This document shows positions 53,872-62,702 of a stretch of 64,000 nucleotides of DNA, one piece after another. Within the stretch, counting starts at the first letter, position 1. Each line of letters begins with the position of its first letter. The translations under genes were made by a program, and so were the position numbers. The DNA lies in the NCBI GenBank assembly GCA_029884165.1, contig JAOUIH010000006.1, positions 1 to 64,000 on the forward strand. The letters are read 5' to 3'. This DNA comes from Gammaproteobacteria bacterium (GTDB lineage: Bacteria; Pseudomonadota; Gammaproteobacteria; Steroidobacterales; Woeseiaceae). The notes below the pieces were generated by a model. The model was not told where the DNA came from. It worked only from the letters and a program-made list of their open reading frames with translations, and did no database searches.

Positions 53872-54912
53872 ATGAAAGCTGCCCTGTACGAGCGTTTCGG
53901 CGGTCCCGTCGCCGTCGCGGAACTCCCCGAGCCGGAGCCCGGGCCCGAGGGGGCGGTACTCGAGGTGCGCGCAACCGGCATCTGCCGGAGCGACTGGCAC
54001 GGCTGGCTCGGCCACGATCCCGACATCCGGTTGCCGCACGTGCCCGGCCATGAACTTGCCGGCGTCGTCGTCGAGGTCGGCCGGCAGGTACGTAACTTCG
54101 CCCCCGGCGACCGCGTGACCGTGCCCTTCGTCTGCGGCTGTGGCCACTGCCCGCAGTGCGCCAGCGGCAACGAGCAGGTCTGCGATCGCCAGTCACAGCC
54201 GGGCTTCACGCACTGGGGCTCCTACGCGGAGCGGGTCCGGATCGACTACGCCGATCGCAACCTCGTGCGCCTGCCCGATGCGCTCGACTTCGTCACCGCC
54301 GCGAGCCTGGGCTGCCGCTTCGCGACCTCCTTCCGCGCGGTAGTGGCGCAGGGACGGGTCGCGGCCGGGCAGTGGGTTGCGGTACACGGCTGCGGCGGCG
54401 TCGGGCTCTCCGCGGTGATGATCGCTGCCGCGCTCGGCGCCCGGGTCCTCGCCATCGACGTGAACGATGCGGCGCTGGCACTCGCGCGGCAAGCCGGTGC
54501 CGAGGCGTGCATCGACGCCGCCCGCGTCGACGACGTGCCGGCCGCGATCCGGGACGCGACGGGCGGCGGGGCCGCCGTGTCACTCGACGCGCTCGGTTCG
54601 GCCGTCACCGCCTTCAACTCGGTCGCCTGCCTGGCCAAGCGCGGGCGGCACGTGCAGGTCGGGCTGATGGCAGGCGATGACAGTCGCGCGCCGCTGCCGC
54701 TGGAACTTGTGATTGCGCGCGAACTCGAAGTGGTCGGTAGCCACGGCATGCAGGCCCACCGGTATCCCGACATGCTCGCGATGATCCTCGATGGCCGGCT
54801 CGATCCGGCCCGGCTGGTCGGCCGGCGGGTGACGCTCGCCGAGGCCGCTGCCGGACTGGGCTCGGAGGTTTACCTCCGCGGTCCCGGCATCAGCGTCATA
54901 GATCGTTTCTGA
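53872..54912 (+). CDS. Zinc-dependent alcohol dehydrogenase (MDR family)
   Basis: 346 residues. Catalytic zinc ligands in [10 protein letters not shown] and [12 protein letters not shown], structural zinc cysteines in [17 protein letters not shown], and the Rossmann motif [15 protein letters not shown]. Medium-chain alcohol dehydrogenase; the substrate is not decidable. It lies 18 bases after hmgA and 1 base before the next gene, so it belongs to this operon. Confidence 0.93.
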   Translation: MKAALYERFGGPVAVAELPEPEPGPEGAVLEVRATGICRSDWHGWLGHDPDIRLPHVPGHELAGVVVEVGRQVRNFAPGDRVTVPFVCGCGHCPQCASGNEQVCDRQSQPGFTHWGSYAERVRIDYADRNLVRLPDALDFVTAASLGCRFATSFRAVVAQGRVAAGQWVAVHGCGGVGLSAVMIAAALGARVLAIDVNDAALALARQAGAEACIDAARVDDVPAAIRDATGGGAAVSLDALGSAVTAFNSVACLAKRGRHVQVGLMAGDDSRAPLPLELVIARELEVVGSHGMQAHRYPDMLAMILDGRLDPARLVGRRVTLAEAAAGLGSEVYLRGPGISVIDRF

Positions 54913-54913
54913 C

Positions 54914-55444
54914 ATGAATTTCCGCAGCGACAGCACCATCGCCATCTCCGTCATCGCGGCCGTCGTACTGTGGTCGGTCGCGACGCTGCTCGAGTCGCAG
55001 TTCGCCGGCAGGGACGGCGATGCCGCGTCGGCCGGGCAGGCGGCCTTCCCGTCGGGCGTGCGCGAAGACACCGGCGTACGTTCCGAGAGGCCCGCCCAGG
55101 GCTGTACGGAGGCGGAACAGTCGCTGATGCAGCTCGTCGACGCGTCGCAGTCCTGCGAGACCGACGAGGATTGCACGATCTTCGATTACGGCTACCCGAT
55201 CCAGTGCATGACCTCGATCAACAAGGACCGGATCCCGGCGATCCGGCAGTCCTACGCAAGCTACGAACAGAGCTGCGAGTATCGCGTCTATTACGACTGC
55301 CCGTCCGAGCCGTTCGTGCGGGTTCCGCTCTGCCGCGCGAACCGCTGCATCGTCGAGTTGCACACGCTCGACGGACTGAAGGACGAGACACTCGATCACA
55401 TCGGCAATCGCGGCCGGCGCCCGCGGGCCGCGCCGGAAAGCTGA
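54914..55444 (+). CDS. Membrane-anchored cysteine-rich protein
   Basis: 176 residues. One N-terminal membrane helix (TIAISVIAAVVLWSVATLL), then a periplasmic or exported domain with eight cysteines in pairs (GCTEAEQ, SCETDEDCTIFDYGY, QCMTS, SCEYRVYYDCPS, LCRANRCIVEL). A secreted disulfide-rich domain is likely. The CETDEDC pattern is found in small extracellular domains of several bacteria, but no function is established. Starts 1 base after the dehydrogenase stop. Confidence 0.75.
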   Translation: MNFRSDSTIAISVIAAVVLWSVATLLESQFAGRDGDAASAGQAAFPSGVREDTGVRSERPAQGCTEAEQSLMQLVDASQSCETDEDCTIFDYGYPIQCMTSINKDRIPAIRQSYASYEQSCEYRVYYDCPSEPFVRVPLCRANRCIVELHTLDGLKDETLDHIGNRGRRPRAAPES

Positions 55445-55479
55445 GCCGGATGACGCACGCAGGCGTCAGGGGAGGAGCC

Positions 55480-55884
55480 ATGCTGAAGTCACTGCTTGCC
55501 GCCACGCTCGCCGCGTTCCTGATGCTGCTGATCGTGAACGCGTTCGTGTTCCCGCTGGTATTCGGCAGCGGCGTCCCGCTGCCGTACTCGAACCTCCGGC
55601 CGGAGCCGCTGTTCGTATTCAATATCGCGGCCCTGGCCGCGACCGCGCTGCTGCTTTCCCTGGTCTGCCGCCAAGCCGGCGCGACGACTGCCTCCGGCGC
55701 CTCGACGCTCTGCGCGCTGTGTGGGTTGCTGACCGCAATGCCGAGCGCGCTGCACACGCTGTCGCTGGTCGATATCGCCCCGGCTGCGCAGATCGCACCG
55801 GTCGCCTGGACCGTGTTTACCTGGGGCATCGCGGGTTCCCCGGTCGGGCTGATGCTGCGGCGCTACGGCCCCCCGGACGCATGA
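55480..55884 (+). CDS. Small integral membrane protein
   Basis: 134 residues. ATG at 55480 follows a strong GGGGAGGAG site; an in-frame ATG at 55450 is less likely. Four hydrophobic helices (about 3-25, 45-65, 75-92, 100-125), no charged active-site motif. Unknown function. Overlaps the glycosylase gene by 4 bases (ATGA). Confidence 0.72.
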   Translation: MLKSLLAATLAAFLMLLIVNAFVFPLVFGSGVPLPYSNLRPEPLFVFNIAALAATALLLSLVCRQAGATTASGASTLCALCGLLTAMPSALHTLSLVDIAPAAQIAPVAWTVFTWGIAGSPVGLMLRRYGPPDA

Positions 55885-56465
55885 GGGACTCGACCCGGGT
55901 CGGGGTGCCGGCGCTTCCGTCCGCCGCGGCGGGATTCCCGCCGGTGGCCCGGGTGGATGCCGGCTGCCTCGTGCTCGGCAGCCTGCCGGGCCGGCGCTCG
56001 CTCGAGGCCGGCGAATACTATGCGCATCCCCGCAACGCTTTCTGGCGCATCATGGGCGAAGTCGCCGGCGCCGGGCCCGAACTACCGTACCCCGGGCGGC
56101 TCGAGCGCCTGGTCGAGGCGCGCATCGCGCTCTGGGACGTGCTCGCGTCGTCGGAACGGCCGGGTAGCCTGGACGCGGCCATCCGGCGTGACAGCGCGGT
56201 GCCGAACGACTTCGCCGCTTTCCTCGGGGCACATGCGCGCATACAGTGCATCTGTTTCAACGGGCAGGCGGCCGCGTCGCTGTTCTCCCGCCTGGTCGCG
56301 AACGAGGCCGGTGTCCCGCTGTCGGGCATCCGGCTCGTCACGCTGCCGTCGACGAGCCCGGCGCATGCCGCGCTGCCGTTCGAGGCGAAGCTCGGGCACT
56401 GGGCCGACGCGTTACGGCCCGTCATACGGAATCATTCATCCAGCCCCGGGGCGGGGCATCAATAA
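55881..56465 (+). CDS. DNA-deoxyinosine glycosylase (uracil-DNA glycosylase superfamily)
   Basis: 194 residues. Uracil-glycosylase fold with LVLGSLPGRRSLEAGEYYAH, PRNAFWRIMGEV and IALWDVLASSERPGSLDAAI, matching the hypoxanthine-DNA glycosylase family; later blocks are CICFNGQAAASLF and TLPSTSPAHAA. It should remove deaminated adenine from DNA. The ATG overlaps the membrane-protein stop. Confidence 0.9.
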   Translation: MRDSTRVGVPALPSAAAGFPPVARVDAGCLVLGSLPGRRSLEAGEYYAHPRNAFWRIMGEVAGAGPELPYPGRLERLVEARIALWDVLASSERPGSLDAAIRRDSAVPNDFAAFLGAHARIQCICFNGQAAASLFSRLVANEAGVPLSGIRLVTLPSTSPAHAALPFEAKLGHWADALRPVIRNHSSSPGAGHQ

Positions 56466-56478
56466 AAGGAACAGACCC

Positions 56479-56853
56479 ATGATCGGTTACGTCACGCTGG
56501 GAACGAACAAATTCGAGCAGGCCGCGAAGTTCTACGACAAGCTGCTCGCGGAGATCGGCGCCAAGCGCTTCATGGAGAGCGACCGCTTCATCGCCTGGGC
56601 CACCAGCCCGCAGGCGCCGTCGGTTTCGATCATCAAGCCTTACGACGGCAAGAAGGCGAGCGTCGGTAACGGCGTGATGGTCGCACTGGCCGTCGACTCC
56701 CAGGCCAAGGTAGACAAGCTGTACAAGAAGGCGCTGGAACTCGGCGGGACCGACGAGGGCGGCCCCGGCTTCCGGATGGACGGCTTCTACGCAGCCTATT
56801 TCCGCGACCTGGACGGCAACAAGCTGAACGCGTTCTGCATGTCGCACGGCTAG
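56479..56853 (+). CDS. VOC-family (glyoxalase-fold) protein
   Basis: 124 residues; ATG at 56479 has AAGGA upstream. VOC fold with IGYVTLGTNKFEQAAKFYD, a central VSIIKPYDGKKASVGNG and GFYAAYFRDLDGNKLNAFC. The N- and C-terminal metal positions of a glyoxalase are only partly present, so enzyme activity is uncertain. A longer overlapping frame from 55957 is a shadow of the glycosylase gene. Confidence 0.88.
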   Translation: MIGYVTLGTNKFEQAAKFYDKLLAEIGAKRFMESDRFIAWATSPQAPSVSIIKPYDGKKASVGNGVMVALAVDSQAKVDKLYKKALELGGTDEGGPGFRMDGFYAAYFRDLDGNKLNAFCMSHG

Positions 56854-56902
56854 GCCGATAGTACAGGTGTCCCGGAACGAGGCTGTGTGAATACTCGGAA
56901 TT

Positions 56903-56985
56903 CGTCATTGCGAGGAGGCGAAGCTGACGAAGCAATCGCCTGAAATCAATACCATAAAGATTGCTTCGCTGCGCTCGCAATGACG
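56903..56985. repeat. 83-bp palindromic repeat (CGTCATTGCGAG type)
   Basis: Left arm CGTCATTGCGAG, then GAAGCAATC; right arm GATTGCTTCG, then CTCGCAATGACG, pairing across the whole element with a short A/T-rich centre. This is a widespread intergenic palindrome family in bacteria, probably a small non-autonomous mobile element. It sits between the convergent VOC and PII genes and can fold into a long hairpin on either RNA. Confidence 0.85.
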
Positions 56986-57041
56986 CACCGGTGGTTCCAT
57001 ACAGCCTCGAGCGGGCCCCCGCCCGGCCGCGGCAGGCTGAC

Positions 57042-57410
<369 letters not shown>

Positions 57411-57420
57411 TTATAGCCGG

Positions 57421-58179
57421 TCATAGCATCACCGTGCCGCCGTCGACCATCAGGGTCTGGCCGGTGGTCATGTGGTTCAGGTCGCTCGCCAGGAACAGCA
57501 CGGCGCCGACGATGTCCGCGGTCTCGAGCGGACGGCGTATGGCCTGCTGCGAGAGCGTTACCTCGATAACCTTGTCGCGTTTGTCGCCGAATACTTCCGC
57601 GGTCGCGTCGGTGTTGACGACATTCGGGGCGACCGCATTGACGCGAATGTTGTAGCGGCCGACCTCGCGCGCGAGGCCACGCGTGAGGCCGATGACCGCC
57701 GCCTTCGAGGCCGTGTAGTGCAGGCCGTTCGGCATACCGTAGGTCGCCGCGAGCGAACTGATGTTGACGATCGATCCCGAGCCCTGCTGCTTCATCGCGG
57801 GTAACACGGCCTTGCAGCACTGCCAGATGCCCTTGACGTTGACGTTCATCACCTTGTCCCACTCGGCCTCGTCCAGTTTCTCGAAGGGCCGGAAGTTGAG
57901 GCTGCCGTAAAGGCCGGCGTTGTTCACCAGCACGTCGATGCGGCCGAAGCGCTCGAGCACCGCGTCGGCCATCGCGCGCGCGCTGTCGGCGCTGGTCACG
58001 TCGGTCTCGGTCATCATCCCGGCAGCGCCTTCCGCCTCGATCGCCTGCACGGTCTCGGAGCAATCCCTGACGTCGTTGACCGCGACACTCGCGCCGCGCT
58101 TCGCAAACTCCCTGGCGTAATGGCGGCCGAGCCCGCGCGAAGCGCCCGTGATGATCGCAACCTTGCCGGTGAAGTCCAT
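57421..58179 (-). CDS. Short-chain dehydrogenase/reductase
   Basis: 252 residues; ATG at 58179 with AGGAG five bases upstream. SDR motifs: ITGASRGLGRHYAREF, LVNNAGLYG, SIVNISSLAA and the catalytic YTASK, with NAVAPNVVNTD after it. NAD(P)H-dependent oxidoreductase of the FabG-like group; the substrate is unknown. The first gene of a probable two-gene unit with PII. Confidence 0.93.
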   Translation of the reverse strand: MDFTGKVAIITGASRGLGRHYAREFAKRGASVAVNDVRDCSETVQAIEAEGAAGMMTETDVTSADSARAMADAVLERFGRIDVLVNNAGLYGSLNFRPFEKLDEAEWDKVMNVNVKGIWQCCKAVLPAMKQQGSGSIVNISSLAATYGMPNGLHYTASKAAVIGLTRGLAREVGRYNIRVNAVAPNVVNTDATAEVFGDKRDKVIEVTLSQQAIRRPLETADIVGAVLFLASDLNHMTTGQTLMVDGGTVML

Positions 58180-58340
58180 GACAGCTCCTGGAAAGTCCGG
58201 GTGGAGAATCGAGGCCGCCATGCTAGCAAGCGCCGCAGCGCGAGGGTACCGGGAGATGCGCCGCTGGCGGCAGCGGCGTAAGATCGGTGCTGGACACAGT
58301 GAATCGCGGCTCGCGCCGACGCCGCAAGAAGTCGCACCGC

Positions 58341-59366
58341 ATGAAATCGATCACCTCGCTGCTGCAGGAACCTGCCGGGCTGCGCTTCAACGGAGCCGCG
58401 CTCGCCTACGCGTTCGGCGGCTATGCGCTCGGCTGGTACGGCCTGTTCCATACGAGCCTCGCGGTCAACCTGGCGGCGACGCTGCTGCTCGCGCACTCGA
58501 TGACGATTGCCGCCTACCTGATCCACGAGTGCGGCCATAACCTGGTGTTCCGCAAGCAGCAGCACAACACGCGCCTGGGCCGTGCGCTGTCCTGGCTGTC
58601 CGGGTCGAGCTACGGCACCTACGAGGACATTCGCTACAAGCATTTCCGGCACCACGTCGACAATGCGGACGTCGTCTGGTTCGACTACGAGCGCTTCTTC
58701 CGCGAGCACCCGCGGGTTCTCGCCCTGACACGCGTCCTCGAATGGTTCTATATCCCCGCGCACGACCTGATCATGCACGGTGTGATGATGTTCGGGGCTT
58801 TCATCATCCCGCAGCGGCACAGCCAGCGGCTACGCAACGCGATCGTCATCGTCGTGCGCTGGTCGATTTTTTTCGCGGTGCTTGCCGTGAGCCCGAAGGC
58901 CGCGCTGTTGTATGTCCTGGCCTACCTGCTGATGATGACGATCCTGCGCTTCATGGACAGCATCCAGCACGACTATACCTACGACCTGACGCTATTCGAG
59001 CCCGGCAAGGCGCCCCGGAAGGGAAACTTCGAGTGGGAGCAGGAACACACGTTCAGCAACCCGCAGTCCTTCCGCCACGAATTGCCGAACTGGTTCACGC
59101 TCAACTTCGGATTCCACAACGCGCACCACGCCGACACAGCCGTACCCTGGTACCGGCTGCCGGCGAAGCACCGCGAACTGTTCGGCGACAGCCCTGAAAA
59201 CGTGGTACCGCTCTCGGCCCAGCTGAAGATCTTCCACAGGCAGCGGGTCCGGCGGGTCATGGACAACCACGGCGAGGAAACGCCGTCTGGCCGCGCATAC
59301 CTCGCCGCCGCGCGGCGGGCCGAGGTCTTTGGCGGCAACGCCGCCTCGTTCCTGACCTCGTTCTGA
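58341..59366 (+). CDS. Membrane fatty-acid desaturase
   Basis: 341 residues from the ATG at 58341; a GTG at 58287 is an alternative. Four or more membrane helices and three histidine boxes: HECGHN, HFRHH and HNAHH, which bind the diiron centre. Acts on acyl chains in the inner membrane with an electron donor not encoded here. First of a run of plus-strand genes. Confidence 0.9.
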   Translation: MKSITSLLQEPAGLRFNGAALAYAFGGYALGWYGLFHTSLAVNLAATLLLAHSMTIAAYLIHECGHNLVFRKQQHNTRLGRALSWLSGSSYGTYEDIRYKHFRHHVDNADVVWFDYERFFREHPRVLALTRVLEWFYIPAHDLIMHGVMMFGAFIIPQRHSQRLRNAIVIVVRWSIFFAVLAVSPKAALLYVLAYLLMMTILRFMDSIQHDYTYDLTLFEPGKAPRKGNFEWEQEHTFSNPQSFRHELPNWFTLNFGFHNAHHADTAVPWYRLPAKHRELFGDSPENVVPLSAQLKIFHRQRVRRVMDNHGEETPSGRAYLAAARRAEVFGGNAASFLTSF

Positions 59367-59379
59367 GCGGCGCATACGG

Positions 59380-60234
59380 GTGCAGGTACTCCGCGTCTAC
59401 CAGTCCCTCTGGGCGATGGAGCAGCGCATCCCGGGGCAGCCGGAGGCGTCCATGCGCGAGCACTTCGCGCGGATTCGCGCGGCGGGCTACGACGGCGTCT
59501 GCATCGATCTCGCGGCACACGAGATCCCGGAGTTCCGGGCTGCGCGGCCGCTGTACGAGGAGTTCGGGCTCGGCTGCATGATCAACGCGTTTCCGCACGA
59601 GCCGGACGAACTCGCGCCGCTGCTCGCCCTCGCGTGCGAGTTTGGTGCCGTGCAGGTCAACGTGATCGGCGGCGTCATGCCGCTGTACGAAGCAGAAGCC
59701 GTGCCGGTCGTGCGGCACTGGATGGCGGAGGCAAACGATGCCGGCATCAGGCTCCTGTTTGAGACTCACCGCGACAGCCTGTTGAACGACCTGTATTACA
59801 CCTTGCGCCTGATCGACCTCGTGCCCGAGATGCGGCTGTGCGCCGACCTGTCGCACTTCGTCGTCGATCGCGAACTCCGTCTGCCGCTGCCGGAGCGCGA
59901 TGCGCGCTACATGCGCAGGATCCTCGAACGTGCCGATTGTTTCCAGGGGCGCGTCGCGAACCGTGAGCAGGTCCAGGTGCAGATCGATTTCCCGCAGCAT
60001 CAGGAGTGGGTGGCGCAATTCAGGGACTGGTGGACCGAGGGCATGCGGCTCTGGCGGGCGCGCAGTGCCCCGGATGCAGAGCTGGTATTCTTGTGCGAAC
60101 TCGGGCCGCGTCCCTATGCGATCACCGACGGCGAGCAGCGCGAGCTGTCGGATCGGTGGGCGGAAGCGCTGACGATACGCGAGTGGGTTCGGGAGATCTG
60201 GCGCAAGCTGGACGAGGAGACGGCCGACGCCTGA
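59380..60234 (+). CDS. Sugar-phosphate isomerase/epimerase-like TIM-barrel protein
   Basis: 284 residues from a GTG start. Xylose-isomerase-like TIM barrel: FARIRAAGYDGVCIDLA, AVQVNVIGGVMPL, IRLLFETHRDSLLNDLYYT and MRLCADLSHFVVDREL show the acidic and histidine metal ligands. Reaction unknown. It follows the desaturase by 13 bases and leads into a VOC gene. Confidence 0.85.
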   Translation: MQVLRVYQSLWAMEQRIPGQPEASMREHFARIRAAGYDGVCIDLAAHEIPEFRAARPLYEEFGLGCMINAFPHEPDELAPLLALACEFGAVQVNVIGGVMPLYEAEAVPVVRHWMAEANDAGIRLLFETHRDSLLNDLYYTLRLIDLVPEMRLCADLSHFVVDRELRLPLPERDARYMRRILERADCFQGRVANREQVQVQIDFPQHQEWVAQFRDWWTEGMRLWRARSAPDAELVFLCELGPRPYAITDGEQRELSDRWAEALTIREWVREIWRKLDEETADA

Positions 60235-60258
60235 GCGCGCGTGCCAGGGGAGCAGTTC

Positions 60259-60639
60259 ATGGGCGACAAGCTCAACATCGGGCGAATCGGCTGGGTCGAC
60301 ATTACCGTCGACGACGCCGCAGGCCTCAGGGATTTCTATGCGCATGTCGTCGGCTGGAAACCGGAGAACGTCGACATGGGTACCTACAGCGACTTCAACA
60401 TGACGATGCCCGAATCCGGCATCCCGGCCGCCGGCATCTGCCACGCACGTGGCTCGAATGCGGGGTTGCCGCGGCAGTGGCTCGTCTACCTCGTTGTCGC
60501 GGATGTCGCTGCCAGCGCGCGCGAGTGCGTCGAGCGTGGCGGTGAATTGCTTGTCGAGCCTCGCGGACTCGCGGGCGGACGTTTTTGCGTGATCCGCGAC
60601 CCGGCCGGAGCCGTCGCCGCGCTGTACCAGGAGCCCTGA
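60259..60639 (+). CDS. VOC-family protein
   Basis: 126 residues. ATG at 60259 with AGGGGAG upstream; a GTG 18 bases earlier is weaker. VOC fold with IGWVDITVDDAAGLRDFYAH and a final FCVIRDPAGAVAALYQ. Members of this type in operons often act as small-molecule-binding or lyase enzymes; no specific reaction can be given. Confidence 0.88.
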   Translation: MGDKLNIGRIGWVDITVDDAAGLRDFYAHVVGWKPENVDMGTYSDFNMTMPESGIPAAGICHARGSNAGLPRQWLVYLVVADVAASARECVERGGELLVEPRGLAGGRFCVIRDPAGAVAALYQEP

Positions 60640-60650
60640 CGGCCGGCGCT

Positions 60651-61442
60651 ATGCAGAGCAGCCTGGAATCACCGGAGTGGCTCGCCGCTGTCGGCGCCGC
60701 AATCGCGGCGCGCGACGCCGCCGGGCGTGCCGCGGCGCTGGTCGAGGCGATCGGTGCGGTCGTCATGCACGAGGGCACCTGCCTGCTGGCTTTCTACCGC
60801 GACGCCGGGCCGGAGGTGTTGCATCACTCGCTCGAGCCGGAAGGGCGCCGGCACTACCTGGACCGCTACCTCGCCGGTCCTTACCTGCTGGATCCGCTCT
60901 ACCAGCTGGCGCTCGGCCAGGAGAAACCCAGCCTGTGCCGTTTTCGCGACGCCGTGCCCGATCGTTTCCGCTCGAGCGAATACTACCGCCAGTACTGCGA
61001 GCGTACGCACCTGCTGGACGAGATGGACTTTCTCGCGGATGTCGCGGAGGACACGACGGTCGCGCTGGTCGTGGGGCGCCGGACGCGGATGTTCACCCGC
61101 TCGGAGCTGCAGCGCCTCGCACAGATCGAGCCCGTCGTGCAGGCCGCCATGCGGCGCATCTGGCTGGACCATGCCGAGCGGCGCCGGGGCCCGCGGGGCG
61201 AGGCGATGCACCGCCGCCTGACCGAGTGTTTCGAGCGCTTCGGCGAGTCCATGCTGACGGAGCGCGAGCGCCAGATCAGCCAGCTATTGTTAAAAGGCCA
61301 TTCGTCGAAATCCGTGGCGCGCGAACTCGGGATCGCGCCCGGCACCGTGATGGTGCACAAGCGCAACTTGTTTGCGAAGCTCGGCATCAGCTCGCAGTAC
61401 GAACTGTTTTCCCGCTTCATCGGCGAGCTCGGCGCCGGCTGA
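60651..61442 (+). CDS. LuxR-family transcriptional regulator
   Basis: 263 residues; ATG at 60651. The N-terminal 190 residues are a GAF-like sensor region (GPYLLDPLYQLALGQE, YYRQYCERTHLLDEMDFL). The C-terminal helix-turn-helix has LTERERQISQLLLKGHSSKS and IAPGTVMVHKRNLFAKLGIS. It is encoded just upstream of the leucine-degradation genes and may control them or the preceding genes, in place of the MerR-type LiuR usual elsewhere; that is inference. Confidence 0.9.
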   Translation: MQSSLESPEWLAAVGAAIAARDAAGRAAALVEAIGAVVMHEGTCLLAFYRDAGPEVLHHSLEPEGRRHYLDRYLAGPYLLDPLYQLALGQEKPSLCRFRDAVPDRFRSSEYYRQYCERTHLLDEMDFLADVAEDTTVALVVGRRTRMFTRSELQRLAQIEPVVQAAMRRIWLDHAERRRGPRGEAMHRRLTECFERFGESMLTERERQISQLLLKGHSSKSVARELGIAPGTVMVHKRNLFAKLGISSQYELFSRFIGELGAG

Positions 61443-61532
61443 GGCGGCAGCTACCGTCAACAGGGTATTCAGGCTGCGGCCTCGAGCGCCGACAATCAGG
61501 GCCTTATCGCCAGCGTCCGGGGACTGACCGCC

Positions 61533-62690
61533 ATGGTGGAATTCGACTTCGGTTTGGGAGAGGACATCGAGCTGTTGCGGGATACCGTCCGCCAGTTCGC
61601 GACCGATCAGATCGCGCCGCGTGCGGCGGAAATCGACCGCAGCAATCGATTCCCGCGCGAACTCTGGCCGGCGCTCGGCGAGCTCGGGCTGCTCGGGCTC
61701 ACGGTCGAGGAGGAATTCGGCGGCGCGGGATTGGGCTACCTTGCGCACGTCATCGCGATGGAGGAGGTAAGTCGCGCGTCGGCATCGGTCGGCCTGTCCT
61801 ACGGTGCGCATTCGAACCTTTGCGTCAACCAGCTGCGCCGCTGGGGCAGCGACGCGCAGAAGCGCAGGTACCTGCCCGCGCTGATCTCCGGTGAGCACGT
61901 CGGCGCGCTCGCGATGAGCGAGCCGGGCGCGGGTTCCGACGTCATGGGCATGCGCACGAGCGCCACGCGCGACGGCGACAGCTACGTGCTGAACGGCAGC
62001 AAGATGTGGATAACGAACGCGCCCGAGGCCGACGTGGCGATCGTCTACGCGGTCACCGGCGGCACGGCGGCTGCGCCCAAGCTGTCCGCGTTCCTCGTCG
62101 AGCGCGGAATGCCGGGGTACTCCGTGGCACAGAAGCTCGACAAGCTCGGCATGCGCGGCTCCGACACGGGCGAGATCGTGCTGGACAACTGCATCGTGCC
62201 GGCCGGGAACCGCCTCGGGGAGGAGGGGCGGGGCGCCGCGATACTGATGAGCGGGCTGGACTACGAGCGGCTGGTGCTGGCGGGAGGCCCACTCGGCATC
62301 ATGCGGGCCTGCTTCGACCTCGTCATGCCCTACGTGCACGAGCGTCGCCAGTTCGGGGAGCCGATCGGCACCTTCCAGCTGATGCAGGGCAAGATCGCCG
62401 ACATGTACACGACGATGAATGCCTGCCGGTCCTACGTCTACACGGTGGCGCGGGCCTGCGACCGCGGCCTGACGACGCGTTTCGACGCAGCCGGGTGTAT
62501 CCTGCTGGCCGCCGAAAAGGCGACCTGGATGGCCGGCGAAGCAATCCAGGCGCTGGGCGGCAACGGTTATATCAACGACTATCCTGCCGGGCGGCTGCTC
62601 CGGGACGCGAAGCTGTACGAGATCGGCGCCGGCACCAGCGAAATCAGGCGCATGCTGATCGGCAGGGAATTGTTCAACGCCACGGGCTGA
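61533..62690 (+). CDS. liuA: Isovaleryl-CoA dehydrogenase-type acyl-CoA dehydrogenase
   Basis: 385 residues. Acyl-CoA dehydrogenase with [35 protein letters not shown], Glu245 in [13 protein letters not shown] as catalytic base, and [20 protein letters not shown]. This glutamate position and the carboxylase gene next to it mark the isovaleryl-CoA dehydrogenase type, which starts leucine breakdown after transamination. FAD-dependent, passing electrons to ETF. The next gene starts 12 bases downstream. Confidence 0.92.
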   Translation: MVEFDFGLGEDIELLRDTVRQFATDQIAPRAAEIDRSNRFPRELWPALGELGLLGLTVEEEFGGAGLGYLAHVIAMEEVSRASASVGLSYGAHSNLCVNQLRRWGSDAQKRRYLPALISGEHVGALAMSEPGAGSDVMGMRTSATRDGDSYVLNGSKMWITNAPEADVAIVYAVTGGTAAAPKLSAFLVERGMPGYSVAQKLDKLGMRGSDTGEIVLDNCIVPAGNRLGEEGRGAAILMSGLDYERLVLAGGPLGIMRACFDLVMPYVHERRQFGEPIGTFQLMQGKIADMYTTMNACRSYVYTVARACDRGLTTRFDAAGCILLAAEKATWMAGEAIQALGGNGYINDYPAGRLLRDAKLYEIGAGTSEIRRMLIGRELFNATG

Positions 62691-62702
62691 TCCGGACGAG
62701 CT

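Noticed and set aside
51283-54147. 954-residue open frame on the minus strand across the aminotransferase, FAH, hmgA and dehydrogenase genes
   Set aside because: Antisense shadow in GC-rich DNA; plus-strand genes have full domain signatures and the minus frame has none.
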